Below the pieces are notes generated by a model. The model saw only the letters and a program-made list of their open reading frames with translations. It ran no database searches and was not told the DNA's origin. From assembly GCA_039566865.1 (NCBI GenBank), contig CM076954.1, positions 5,898,001 through 5,962,000 of the forward strand: a DNA stretch of 64,000 nucleotides, written 5' to 3'. Origin of the DNA: Aurelia coerulea. Taxonomy: Eukaryota; Cnidaria; Scyphozoa; Semaeostomeae; Ulmaridae. This document shows, piece after piece, positions 1 through 11,100 of this stretch. Numbering within the stretch: position 1 is the first letter of the stretch; the number at the start of each line of letters is the position of its first letter. Made by a program: the position numbers and the translations under genes.

Positions 1-318
1 AGTACCCATAACAATGCTAAAAAATCAATACAGTCTTTCAAATCCGTAAAAATCACAAAATCTTGCAAAGTCACGGAAAATCTTAAAACATTTCAAAAAT
101 CTTTGGAATTATTGAAAATTCTTGAGAATCCCAAAACTCTTATAATTTCTTAGAAATAAAGAAAAATCCAAAAATCTTACAGAATCCAGAAAATAATCCT
201 GAAAGTCGTCCCCCGGAAATATTTCAAATTCCCAAACAAATATTTGTACTATTTCTGTGAGTGATTTGCCCCGTGTTTCCAAGGACATACGTATGTTATG
301 TGCATTTTGTACGTAGCG
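1..318. other. AT-rich, no gene seen
   Basis: A-rich sequence with loosely repeated AAAATCTT-like words. No splice-bounded reading frame or family motif was recognised. It probably belongs to a distal intron of the minus-strand C3-like gene. Confidence 0.5.
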
Positions 319-794
319 TACAGGATGACCCAAAAAAGTGACCCAACGCAATCTGGTATGAAAGAAAAATTATGTGGCTGATTGAATTTTTTCAAGCGTT
401 ATTCTGTTGCTAAAAGATTAGCCTAGTTATGACTATTTTTCGCAATTTTTTTTCGACACGATAAGCTTCTCGAATTAAGGATTACGAGAAAACGGGCATG
501 CTTTAAATCTTCAAAAAGTCGTCAAAAACAGGGGATTTATTTGCAGCCATTTCAGATCTTCAAAACAACGAGAAGCGTGCTTCATTTCAGCCTGGGAATA
601 GGCAACTCAGTCTATGATGTTGTCAGAGCAAGTTTAAAGTCCCTAGATACCTGCAATATTCTTGTCTCAAGGGAAAAGGATACTTTTGCTTTTCTGTAAG
701 CAATTCTTGAACATTTCGGTTTGCGTGGGAAATTGAATTCTTTTGAAACTCCACAAGTTTACAAAGAACATTTATTTTCAGCTCCAAACGCTTA

Positions 795-1640
795 GGGCGA
801 TGCTCCTCTAGCGTGGGATTGCAGTCAAATGCTGTAAATATGGAATTGACGATTGACAGTAACTGGTTAACAGTTGAGTCTCCTGGGCGAAATTCTGACT
901 GATTTGGGTTTAATAAATAATTCGCGTTCAGATGCTGATAAAGGGAGTCAAAGATCAGCTTCTCTAGAATTTTACCAAAGATTGGAAGTAGGGAAATAGG
1001 ACGATAGTGTTTTTCTCAAATTCTTACTGTTTTTCTTATGGATGGGAACTACGTTAGCTTGTTTCCAGATTTCAGGGAAAACACCTTGGTGCATACACGA
1101 CTTAAATATTAATCTAAGGGGTAGAAGGAGTGCATCATCACATATCTTTATCATACGCACTGAGGGGCCGATTACATGGAGCGGGCTAGCCCGGTTAACC
1201 GAGATGAAGGTTTTCACCCGGGATCCCGGGGTCAATAGACGTTACAATGTTTCGTATATTTTCGATTATATGGCAAGCGGGCTGGCCCGGTTAGCCGAGA
1301 TCCCGTCTGCTGCCTACCGGGCTAGCCCGGCAAAACGGGCTGAGAGTTGCATATTTTTCTCATGTAATCGATTTAAGACCGGGCTGGCGCGGCAAAGCGG
1401 GCTGAGAATTCTGCAACGCATGCGCTTTATGAACAGATTATACTATCATGGCGCCAAATATTTTACAGCCCGGGCTGGCTTTCTCCATGTAATCGGTCAA
1501 TCATCTCAGGCCTCTTAGCAGAGCCAGCCCGCTTAACAGGGCCAGCCCGTTCCATGTAATCAGGCCCTGAGATATCGTCCCAGCCATGAGCCTTATTTGG
1601 ATTCAATGATCGAATAATATTCAAGACATATTACTTTTTT
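795..1640 (-). pseudogene. LINE reverse transcriptase fragment, split by a MITE
   Basis: Read on the minus strand, this is the N-terminal part of a CR1/Jockey-group reverse transcriptase. The segments are, in order, LNPNKAHGWDDIS, then (after the inserted element at 1165-1567) VRMIKICDDALLLPL, then PEIWKQANVVPIHKK, and finally FRPGDSTVNQLLSIV. The usual FLDxSKAFD block and the catalytic FADD box are absent, because the match stops at about 795 where the fold-back arm begins. There are also small frame breaks, for example in the PISxLP region near 975. It is a dead fragment. The assignment rests on family motifs recognised by eye; the exact LINE clade is not certain. Confidence 0.85.
1165..1567. 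mobile_element. GGGCC-ended MITE inserted in the RT fragment
   Basis: Inverted ends read GGGCCGATTACATGGAGCGG on the left and the complement of GGGCCTGATTACATGGAACG on the right. The interior is rich in GGGCTGGCCCGG-like words. The flanks carry TGAG on both sides (1161-1164 and 1568-1571). Removing the element with one TGAG restores an unbroken reading through DIS-VRM of the host LINE. No coding capacity. Superfamily not determined. Confidence 0.8.
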
Positions 1641-1856
1641 TTATAAAGCAGATTGCGTTGGGTCACTTTTTTCTGGGTCACCCGGTATGTGTTGAGTAGG
1701 ACTGTCAATGGAGCTGGTTTACATCTGAGAATGAAAACTGACCTTTTTTCCAAGCTTCTATTCCATTTTCTTTCCTCACGCGAATCCCTTGTGGGTTCTG
1801 AAAGGTATATGCATAGATTACCACGTGGTTCAAATAAGTGAATAATTAAATTGAAG

Positions 1857-2055
1857 GTGTTGTGGCGCAGTGGTGTAACCCTCCGACTTTGCAGCCAGAA
1901 CAGTCAGGCGGAGTGGGTTCGATACCCGGTAGGACCCCACCACTTGAGCATCATGACAAGGAGTCACGGACTCGATTAGGTCTGCTCTATTTTTGCGATC
2001 CCAGCGCTTGGTGCTGAAAAACGCAACTTCACCTTCACCTTAACCTTCACTTTCA
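1857..2055 (+). mobile_element. tRNA-derived SINE
   Basis: An A box (TGGCGCAGTGG, 1863-1873) and a B box (GGTTCGATACC, 1916-1926) lie 43 bases apart, as in a tRNA gene. A tRNA-unrelated body follows and ends in a CTTCACCTTCACCTTAACC-type simple tail at about 2025-2050. The absence of a folded acceptor stem and the long body argue for a SINE rather than a functional tRNA gene. Confidence 0.8.
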
Positions 2056-2463
2056 AATAAGGCATTCATACTCAGGGTTTGTGGTGCTAGGATCTCTTAT
2101 GGTCTTGTGGATCACTTATGGATGTCTGATGGACACTTGTAAATAAATTTTTCATACATGGTTTAACTTTATTTCTAGCATTAATCTCTAAATTCTTCAA
2201 GTAATGCTGGCTGTAAAGTGGCTGTGGTGGGCTCTTTTTCTTAGACTTGTTTTGGGTACTAAACGATTCATCAGTGGCAGCTGTGCCTTTGAGGATTTTT
2301 CCGGGAGTTTATCTGTGGCCGTGCGCTCGCTTCCGTCATTCTAGAGTCTCCTCCACAAAATGCATCATTTGATGTCCTACAGATTCAGAAAATAGTTGTC
2401 CCAGAAAAATGTCAACAGATTTTGCTTGGTTCCTGTGATGTGTATTTAGCTTTAATATGTGGC
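2056..2463. other. No supported gene
   Basis: A 46-codon frame on the plus strand (2204-2344) opens with a hydrophobic leader (MLAVKWLWWALFLRLVLG) and then CAFEDF, which faintly recalls a MAM-domain start. It has no donor site at its end and no partner exon, so it is not called a gene. Confidence 0.4.
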
Positions 2464-3620
2464 TAGAGTAGCGTCGCCCATTAAGGCCGGTCTCCCATTA
2501 TGGCCGGCTAGCAAGAAAAACTAAATTTCAGGGGATTGACGACTAGTAATGAAATTGCAATTGCGCGAAAAATCTTCGCTGACATCTGTTTTATCATGAT
2601 TTTATCTTCACTGAAATTTCAGTTCATTTGCATTGAAACCCGAAGAGATGGTTTGTGCATATCTCTAATTGATTTTTTCAAGTATTGCAAATTTCATGAT
2701 TCTATTTACATTCCTCCTTCTTTCTTTTTCGTTCGCTCGGCACCTTGCGTTTAAAATTTTTGAAATATGTTTTGATTTTTCAGAAGTCCTATCTCTAGAT
2801 CGGAAATCAACAATGAAACCAAAGCAAAGTGACTTCTGATTCAGATTTAAGGCTATGAAGTCTGAGTGCTGCTAATTGCTATTTTCGTCGCCCATGATAA
2901 TGATAATAATCTTATTTAAAGTTGGTCTATTTACAATAGTAATATAATCACTAATTTATACCAACTACTTACAAAAACAACTTTAATAGAAAATATACAA
3001 ATTTATAATTCTGGCTATTTACAAATCCGGCAATTACACTTATCGCCAAATGTCATTATGTCAAATAACATTATGTCCATCAGTTTACCAGACAAGTTTC
3101 CACTCGCTTCAAAATGATAAAATGCAACATTTACTAAAAAAACACCAATTTGGGTTAAAATCTTACTTACTGACTTGGAAAATCATCGAAATTAAAAAAA
3201 CGCAGCATTATATGAAGTCTATTTTCATTTTAGAAACTATGCCAAAATTCATCCATCCATGCACAAGAGATAAGGCAGGATTTAGAACAACTCGAAGCAT
3301 GTATTTCAATTGCCAAAACTCGAAGTTTAGGTTAATTCTTATTGATATGTTTGCGTTTAAAGTACCAAATCATAAACAAAGAACAGTAATTAAAGCAATT
3401 TTTCTTAGTAAAACTTCTACCGGAGAGTAGTGTTTATTGTTTCTCCTGCAGCCACAATGGGCGATGCTAGAAGAAAACGATGTTTTTACTCCCTTCTTTA
3501 AAATCTTCTAATATCAGTATAAAGAGTTTACGTAAAAAATCAATGCTCTGTGATCTTTTTCTCAATTAGTTGGTGATATAATCTAGCTATTTGGTTTTTC
3601 CATTGGACAACACCACTCTT
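2464..3620. mobile_element. GAGT-family TIR element, copy 1
   Basis: It starts TAGAGTAGCGTCGCCCATTA and aligns along its length with the cleaner copy at 33208-34215. That includes the internal words CGTCGCCCAT and CCATCAGTTTACCAG. The right end (ACCACTCTTG) has lost its terminal A. A LINE tail is inserted at about 2895-3068. No transposase frame is present. Confidence 0.75.
2895..3068 (-). pseudogene. LINE 3' tail inserted in the GAGT element
   Basis: On the minus strand the piece opens with the last codons of an ORF2 (DKCNCRICK then stop). This resembles the NTCTCRVCK terminus of the LINE at 17951-18735. A 3'UTR follows, ending in an ATTATC-type repeat at 2895-2910. It interrupts the GAGT element at its CGTCGCCCAT word. 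Confidence 0.7.
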
Positions 3621-3643
3621 GTCACTCTCAAATATTCTTCGAT

Positions 3644-3991
3644 AGGTAGAGTGGCGTCGCCCCAAATGAGCACCCTTCGAAGAAAATAAAATGCTATCTG
3701 TTTTCCCAAGCAAGTCGTTTCAAAAAAGCAACTTACAGCGAAGAGGTTCTTAAACTTTTTTGTGACAGAATCTATTTTGGTGAAAAGTCCAAATCTCTGG
3801 CTTCGAGGTAGACGCAAATTTGAGCTTTCCAGATTAATATTTCTTCTCCCAAAGCACCAATAACAACAAATGAGATATCTTTGATCAAGTTGACTATCAA
3901 GAAGCATTTTAAGAGATTAGCCATTAAGTAAAGTTAAATTCACATCGCTGCATCAAACCAAATCTGTATACTTTCTTAGGGACACCCAGGA
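3644..3991. mobile_element. GAGT-family end plus FB-3 fragment
   Basis: A lone GAGT terminus (TAGAGTGGCGTCGCCCC) stands at 3646-3662. From about 3790 the sequence matches the right half of FB-3, ending CTTAGGGACACCCAGGA at about 3991. The left half of FB-3 is missing. Confidence 0.6.
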
Positions 3992-4063
3992 CGACTATTT
4001 CTTAAGGACAACTATTCTATGCAATCTGTATGAACTTGCATATTGAGAATTTTAAAATGGAAA

Positions 4064-4112
4064 TGAACTGAACTGAACTGAACTGAACTGAACTGAACTG
4101 AACTGAACTGAT
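4064..4112. repeat. (AACTG)n microsatellite
   Basis: About nine perfect copies of the pentamer AACTG. Confidence 0.95.
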
Positions 4113-4335
4113 TAGGAAATTATGCGATGAAATAAAATTAGCAGCACAATTTCCATCCAAACATGAGAATTGTGATACAATGTTGGTGAAAATAATTTGC
4201 AAAATTTTTCAATTTTAGCTAAAATTGAGATCCGAAAATTTAGGATTTTGACAGGGTCGATCTCGGAAAACTGTATTCATCCCACTAAGTTGTCAAAATA
4301 TTTCAATATAACCTTACGAGTAGTTGCACAATAGG

Positions 4336-4831
4336 TACCGGGAGTCCCAAAAAAGTAGTTCTGCTTAAAAAATCCCCAAAACTGATTATCATACCTTTGA
4401 TAAAATTTCTTTTTGAGTTGTTTTGTCAAAGATCCAAAAATATTCATAGATGATAAAATGTTTGATTTTGATACAGCAAGGTAGAACAATTACACATTGA
4501 AAACTCATATTTTGAGCCATAATTTTTAAGCAAAATACCCAATCTTACCGTAAAGTCAAAATTTTCAGATTCTTTGTCATCATTGAAGTCTCCATACCAA
4601 TGCACATTTCTTTCTGTCATTTATGACCAAACTAGAAGTTTTCATGCACAAAGAAATTGATCTGGCAAACATTAGTTCTTTTTTTAAAGCAATTACAAAA
4701 TTAGCAATGTCTGAGAAAATAGTTTGGTCCTTGTATTGGTCTACTTGACAAAAAAGAAAATCAAAATTCAGTTGTGTAATCAAATTTTGGCGATTTTTCA
4801 AACGGGAGTACTTTTTTGGGGATACCCGGTA
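4336..4831. mobile_element. FB-2 fold-back MITE, copy 1
   Basis: Ends are TACCGGGAGTCCCAAAAAAG on the left and the inverse of TACCGGGTATCCCCAAAAAA on the right. TA at each edge suits a Tc1/mariner-type target. The same family recurs at 49357-49911. Confidence 0.8.
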
Positions 4832-5155
4832 GCTGCAAATAGGCAGAGGTGGCGCGAGGGAAGAAATGCTAGGGGGCAAATACTGTCAGAGTGCCGACAG
4901 AGAGAAATGTTGCCGACAGTGCGTAGAAATTGTTGAAAATATAAGTGCCGATGGGGGCTCAATGAAATTTGGGGGGTTCCTGCCTCCTAGCCTCCCCGCT
5001 GGCACCATCCCTGCAAAAAGGCAAAACGTTCCGTGGCCACAATCATTTTCGGTGCAGAGTCATAACATATACCTTCTAAGGCGTGGGGAAAATTTACCCT
5101 CCAATAAGAATAGGGTTAAAAAGCGTAGATATCCATGTGTTTATAACAACCTCAC
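4832..5155. other. Intron or repeat debris, no gene
   Basis: GC-richer low-complexity sequence with short direct repeats (GCCGACAG twice near 4893-4920). No exon could be supported. The next exon of the C3-like gene after 5156 was not found here or further left. Confidence 0.4.
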
Positions 5156-5173
5156 CTTGATTTCAACATTCAC
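5156..5173 (-). CDS. C3-like gene, 18-nt micro-exon (MG2)
   Basis: Encodes VNVEIK in phase 0-0. On the minus strand it is preceded by a strong tract and AG (GTTTCTTTTTTCAG) and followed by GTGAGG. The peptide fits the MG2 beta-strand that follows the LLPVG-type strand in C3 and A2M relatives. An exon this short rests on phase, splice sites and family alignment together. Confidence 0.65.
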
Positions 5174-8100
5174 CTGAAAAAAGAAACAAATTTTTGAAAA
5201 AGGAGAAAAACAAAAAACGACAAAGAAGAGAGACAATCTCGATATTAAAGACCGGCAATGTTTTGGTTTGATAAATCTTTTAGTTTTAGCTATTTTACAG
5301 AGAAATCTTGATCGAGCGACAATTCTATTCATTTTGAAGAAATTTGATAAATCTCTGAATGCGCACAATAGTTTCCGTGGTTCTAGCACCATTAAATCGA
5401 GCTTCTTTAATTGAATAGCATGAAAATACAGATATATTAACTTTCAAATGTACTTCAAATGCCTGAGAAATAAGACAAAAATCGCAGAAATACTTTAGCC
5501 TTTGGGCTATCAACAAAACTTTGATTGATGCAAATACTCCAAGTCTTTTTCTTATAACGAATCTTTAAACATGTGAAGTTGCTTTTGGTCCACCCGGTAG
5601 TATGTATGTAAAATTAAAAAGCATTATACCTGTCCTTTAAGTGGAAGAAAGTCTAAACCCACTGGAATGATGCGATATTTCACTAAAATGAAAGATAATA
5701 ATTCACCAATGATTGCATTTATGGATGAACGCTTGAAATGTTAGAAAACTGCGAGATATCGAAACTGATCTTTCGCTGCCCTCAAAGGAAAACTAACAAT
5801 GGGAAAAGGGCCGTATGTTTTCGAGGGCCTAAGCTTTTTAATCACCTTGGACTTGATGTTAAACAGGCACTCTCCTTCTCCACCTTTAAGAAAAATACCA
5901 AGAACAAACTATGATAAACATTTTAATTTGTTGATACTATGTTTTATTCATCGCTTTAACTTGTAGATGTTTTTCCCCACGTCCACTTGAAAAGCAGTGT
6001 TCGTGGACTGACGGGGCTACCGTGCCTAAATAAATAAAATGAATGGATAGAAAATGAATTGAAAAATGACATCTCAATTCTCGCACATCTAGGTCTTGCA
6101 TGAAACAATCTCTATTCAGTTCCTGAATCATATAAAATGATCCGCCAGGCAAATCTTTAGAATTATCCATCATTTTTTTGTTATAAACTCCCGAATTCTC
6201 TTGAAAACAAACTTTTGTGTGTACAAGGCAATTGTTTGCCCAATGGTTTCATGGCAACTTTTGCGGCTTTGTTTGCTTTGAATTAGTGGCTGAGAGAACT
6301 TCCTTTGTCTGCAGTCGCTAATCGCTCTGAATTGCTATTTCAACAAAAAGCAAGTGATGTTTTTGTGTTACAATACCTCTCCTCATTAACAGTATGTTAT
6401 TTTCTATTCAAGAATATCGTTACAAACCTTATGATAAACTTACCAATTTCATCTGGTTTATAGATTGGTTTGTCAGTCTGGATGAAAACTGTGCCAGGTC
6501 TGAAATCCAATAAAACTTGCGTTTCTTTTTGGACACCATTTGCTTTTCCTACCAGATAATAGTGCAATGTTCCTTCTTTCCAAGACCGCGGCAAGTCTGC
6601 TTCGGTGATCTAAGGAAGATAGAAAATACGAACACTAATTGATTTTGATACCAGGAAATACCGGTGAAGTGGTGTCTTGATGCCATGGGCAATACCATGC
6701 ACGATGTTTTCCTTACCGTTCGTGAGCGAAGAGAGAAGGCGAGAGAAATACCCTGCATTTTAATTTCCATGGGATGAATACACCCTCTCAAGGAATGAAA
6801 ATTCAGCTGCTTTTTCGGTCTCGGCGTTAATATTATGTTTATTCATAACAAATAGAGGTTTGAAGTCTTGAATACCCCGATAAGGATGCTTTAAAGATGC
6901 TTTAAAGACACTCATAATATCGGATGTCCCAAACAATGATACTGATTTGGTTGGGCCCAGCAATATGAATTTAGCCTAAATCAAAGGCTAATTACTCTCA
7001 AAATGTTCCTCGATGGTTACCTTGAACATAGATACCTCATTTGTTGGTATTGATGCGTTGAGAGCAGAAATATTTACCTTGAAAGCTCCAATTTGCATGC
7101 ACCTCTAAACCAAAGCTTTGGCCCTTTTACCGAGGAAAATTCTTGAAGTAAATCGAAATTAAAGAGTGGGTGACTTCTGGCAAACAGAATATAATATGAT
7201 CTAATGTTGTTCAAATTTTGTTCAAGGCTTTCGTTTATTTATCTTTTGTGTCTAAAGAATTTGCTTAGGCCAAATGGCCAAAGCTGTGGTTTGGAGGTGG
7301 ATCCAAATTTGAGCTCGTCCTCGTAGTGTTGTACAGTAGCTCATATGTAATGTTTTAACTGATTATACATCTAAAAAAAAATTTAGCTTTCAGGAAAAAT
7401 ATTTCTGCTTGCAAAGCTTTAATACCAACGAACGAGGTATTTATGTTCAAGTTAACTGTCGAAGAACCTTTTGAAAGTGATTAGCCACTGATTTGATCTA
7501 AATTCACGTTGCTGCATCGAAGCAAATCTATATAATATGTTTGGGACACCCGATAGATTTTGGAAATAATATGATATTTCCTGGCAAACTGAGGGAAATA
7601 ACAGGATAGAGGATATATGGTTGGGCATTTATCCTCCCAGGGAAAGTATTTCCCATTGAAAAGTAGAATCCCTTACTTTGGAAGGGATAATGTATGATAC
7701 CAAGGATCATATTGGCTTATTATCTTCACTACAATATCCGTAGTTTTGTAAATCCTGACCCAGAATGTCGTACGAAATTTAACTTCCCATTATTCTGATA
7801 TAAAAATATTTCAAAGCAATAAGAAACAGTACCAAATGATAGCTTTAGATCATAATTGCTTGTTATTGTTCGTCTTGTTTGCTACTGTTGAAACTTGCCA
7901 AAGAAGCAAACACTAAAAACTTCTTACGACTCTCAAGGTATTCGTTGGATATACCGGGTGACCCAGAAAAAAGTGACCCAACGCACTCTGCTTTAGAAAA
8001 ATAAGTAAGCGGCTGATTGAAATACTTCAAACGGTGTTCTGTCGCTAAAAGACTGGCTTACATTATGGGTATTTTTTGGAATATTTTTCGGCACTATGAA

Positions 8101-11100
8101 TTTCCCAAATTAAAGACTTTGAGAAAACGGCCAAGCTTGAAAGGCTTGAAATCCACAAAAAGTCATCAAAAACAGGGGATCGAATAAAAACCATTTCAGA
8201 TCTTCAAAACAATGAGGAAGGTGTTTTATTTCATCCTGGGAATAGGCAACTCAGTTAAAAGTTTCAAGATCAAGTCTATGGTCCCTAGGTACCTACACAT
8301 TTGGAGCTTAACATAAATGTTCTTTGTAAACTTGTGGAATTTCAAAGGAATTCAATTCCCACGCAAATCAAAATGTTCAAGAATTGCTTACAGAGAAGCA
8401 GGAGTATCCTTGTCCCTTGAGACAAGAATATTTAGGTATCTAGGGACTACAAACTTGCTCTGACGACTGAGTTGCCTATTCCCAGGCTGAAATCAAACAC
8501 GCTCCTCGTTGTTTTGAAGATCTGAAAAGGCTACAAATCGATCCCCTGTTTTTGACAACTTTTTGTGGATTGCAAGCATGCCCTTTTTCTCAAAATCCTT
8601 AATTCGGGAAATTTACCATGTCCAAAAAAATTGCGAAAAATACTCATAATGTAGGCTAGTCTTTTAGCGACAGAACCACGTTTGAAGTATTTCAATCAGC
8701 CACTTACTTTTCTTTCTATAAAAGATTGCGTTGCGTCACTTTTTTTTGGGTCACCTGGTATTGCGTCCAAAAGGTGACAGACATGGCACATCCTAATACA
8801 CGACTGATGTCAATCACTCAATCGGTCAATCATTGATACTTTCTGGGTAGAAGTGGAAGGCTAATCACGATATGATGATGTATTTCTAACGATAAAAACA
8901 AAAGTATAAGAATCATTGCTGGAGTTACTCATGGATTTAGAATATATCACAGGGGTTTGAAGCATTGGAAAGTGGTTCTTCCTTTGATTTAATCTATTCA
9001 GAAAAAGGTAGACTGACTTCCTCAGTCTTAGCTTCTGCCTCATTTATTGAACTGGCTGACGACTCTTCACTTCAACTTAGGCTATCTGAAAATGCGCCAA
9101 AATCACCGGCGAAACTGGCGTGGGCAATCAGGTGGCCAATCAGCTGAATCAGTTTCGCATCATAAGCAATGCCTGTGCTACAAAAAGCATCATTTTTCAT
9201 TTCGATTGTTGAAACATGAATCAAACGGAGCTAATAGACCTTTTAGCTATTCTACAAAAGAGCCTGGATCGAGCGTTATTTCTATACATTTTTATATGCG
9301 ACGTTCGATCGAGTGGCGTTAGAGCTTCTATCTTTATTGTGCACATTCGAAAATTCTACAAAATGTATCAGAACGTTGTTCGATTCTGATTCTTTTCAGA
9401 ATAGCTAAAAGGTCTATTGTTCGTAGACTCAGGAAAAGCCAATCGAAGGTAGTTTTCGGGACTTGTTTATTTGAGATTTTGCTAATGCAATAAAAATTAT
9501 CATAAATTCTCAAAATCACTTCAAACCTCCCATCAGTCAACAGAGTTATAAGTTTTCAAAAATGTGCTGTATTTTTTGTATTGCAATTGTTCAAAGAGTC
9601 GATAAATGTTTCTGACTCATCCAGTAGGGTGCCGGCGGTGGTAACCGGGGTGGTAATCGGGCACTTCAGGAAAAAAATGTTTTCATAAGAAAATTTATCG
9701 CAGACAAAAACCAACATTACCAGTTCAATGAACAGATATCATGGCAAATTTTCTTAAAGTGTTTTGGTTTTCACTCTGCCTGCCCTTGGCCGCGACATTT
9801 TTGAGACTGACCATGACGGTGGTTTTCGGCCAATAAGTTCACAATGCAGAATGTGCCAAGAAATTAATTTTTGATGGTTACTTAGTGGGTATTCCGTCTA
9901 GAAATCATGCGGCTTCATTTTGCTTGTCTTTTTCGTATTCTTCAATGCAAGATCAATGGTTCCAACGGCGGTTCTGTAACGAGTTTTCACAAGTGTCCGA
10001 TTACCACCAATACCCTAGAGGCTATCTTCTCATGCATTTGTCTTTGTGAGAAAAAAATGAATTGAAAGTAAGATTGTATAAAATACCTTCAACTTTATGA
10101 TCTCTGGCTTGTCTGTAAGAGAAATATTCAATAAAATGAATTTTTGTGAGGAACGCCATTATTGTGCTTATACTTAACTCGAAAAATAGTCTTCAATATG
10201 GTCTAAGGTCGATTCGATATCATTACCTGTGGAACTCCATCCTTCAAAATACAGCTGAAAATTTGCTTTTTGAACAAGGTTCATGATTGATTCTGAGCTA
10301 TTTCGATACTTGAACAATGCCTAATTCCTATCTTACTGTATGAAAATTAAATGCATGCCCGGGGGCGGGGGGTGGGTAACTTAAGTTCTCGATGGTACGG
10401 GGTTGTGCCATTTTGTAGGGTACTTATAATTTTTTGGAAGAATCGAATTTAATAGATTTCAGGGAGTAAACATTATCAATTTAAAAAAAAAACTTGTTTT
10501 TGTAGAAATTCGAACACATCCTAAGTAATTCTACAACTGACATTTGGAAAATCATGAGAGACAACTACTTTTGACCCTCTACACTCATTTTCTATAAGAA
10601 TACTATAAATTTGTCTAGCCTCGACATTCTTGAGAAATTTTCATTTTGAAGCTGAATATATTCTTGAGGTATTTATGTCAGTCATGTGATTCTCTGTCAT
10701 TAACATCGCAAAATAGGCAACTGCTGAAAATGAGACACAAATATGCGAGCTGAGGCTGAAATATTCTTATAATATCCTGAATAATTGAATGATTCTGAGC
10801 TTGAATATTCTTATAAACATTATTCTTATAAAAAAGAGTGTACCTGACTAAGAATTTTTGGGGAATTTTTATGCAATTGTTGTGCTTTGTGCGTGTTTTG
10901 GCCCACTATACGTCATCATGTTTAGTTACTTTTCTCTGCAAGCAAATGCAATGTAACGACAGAATATATACAAATTCGACTCACATCCTTAGTCCTTTCC
11001 GTTTTTGGTAGTCAGTGATGGAATATGTTTAGTACTGAACCCTCTTGACTTACAGAATGAAACATATATACGTCATGTGCATGCCAAATGACATAGCTAA

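Larger units (their letters stand above)
319..1687. mobile_element. FB-1 fold-back MITE carrying a LINE fragment
   Basis: The left end (TACAGGATGACCC) and right end (GGGTCACCCGGTA) are inverted copies that continue into GTGACCCAACGCA. The left arm, to about 785, matches the inverted right arm of the intact copy at 7952-8760. The right arm is cut down to about 50 bases. Between the arms lies a minus-strand reverse transcriptase fragment with a second MITE inside it. No transposase is present. Confidence 0.75.

Noticed and set aside
1857..1930. Functional tRNA gene
   Set aside because: A and B boxes are present, but no acceptor stem pairs and a SINE body follows.
2204..2344. Short frame with a leader and CAFEDF, like a MAM-domain start
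   Set aside because: Ends in a stop with no donor, no cysteine pattern or partner exon.
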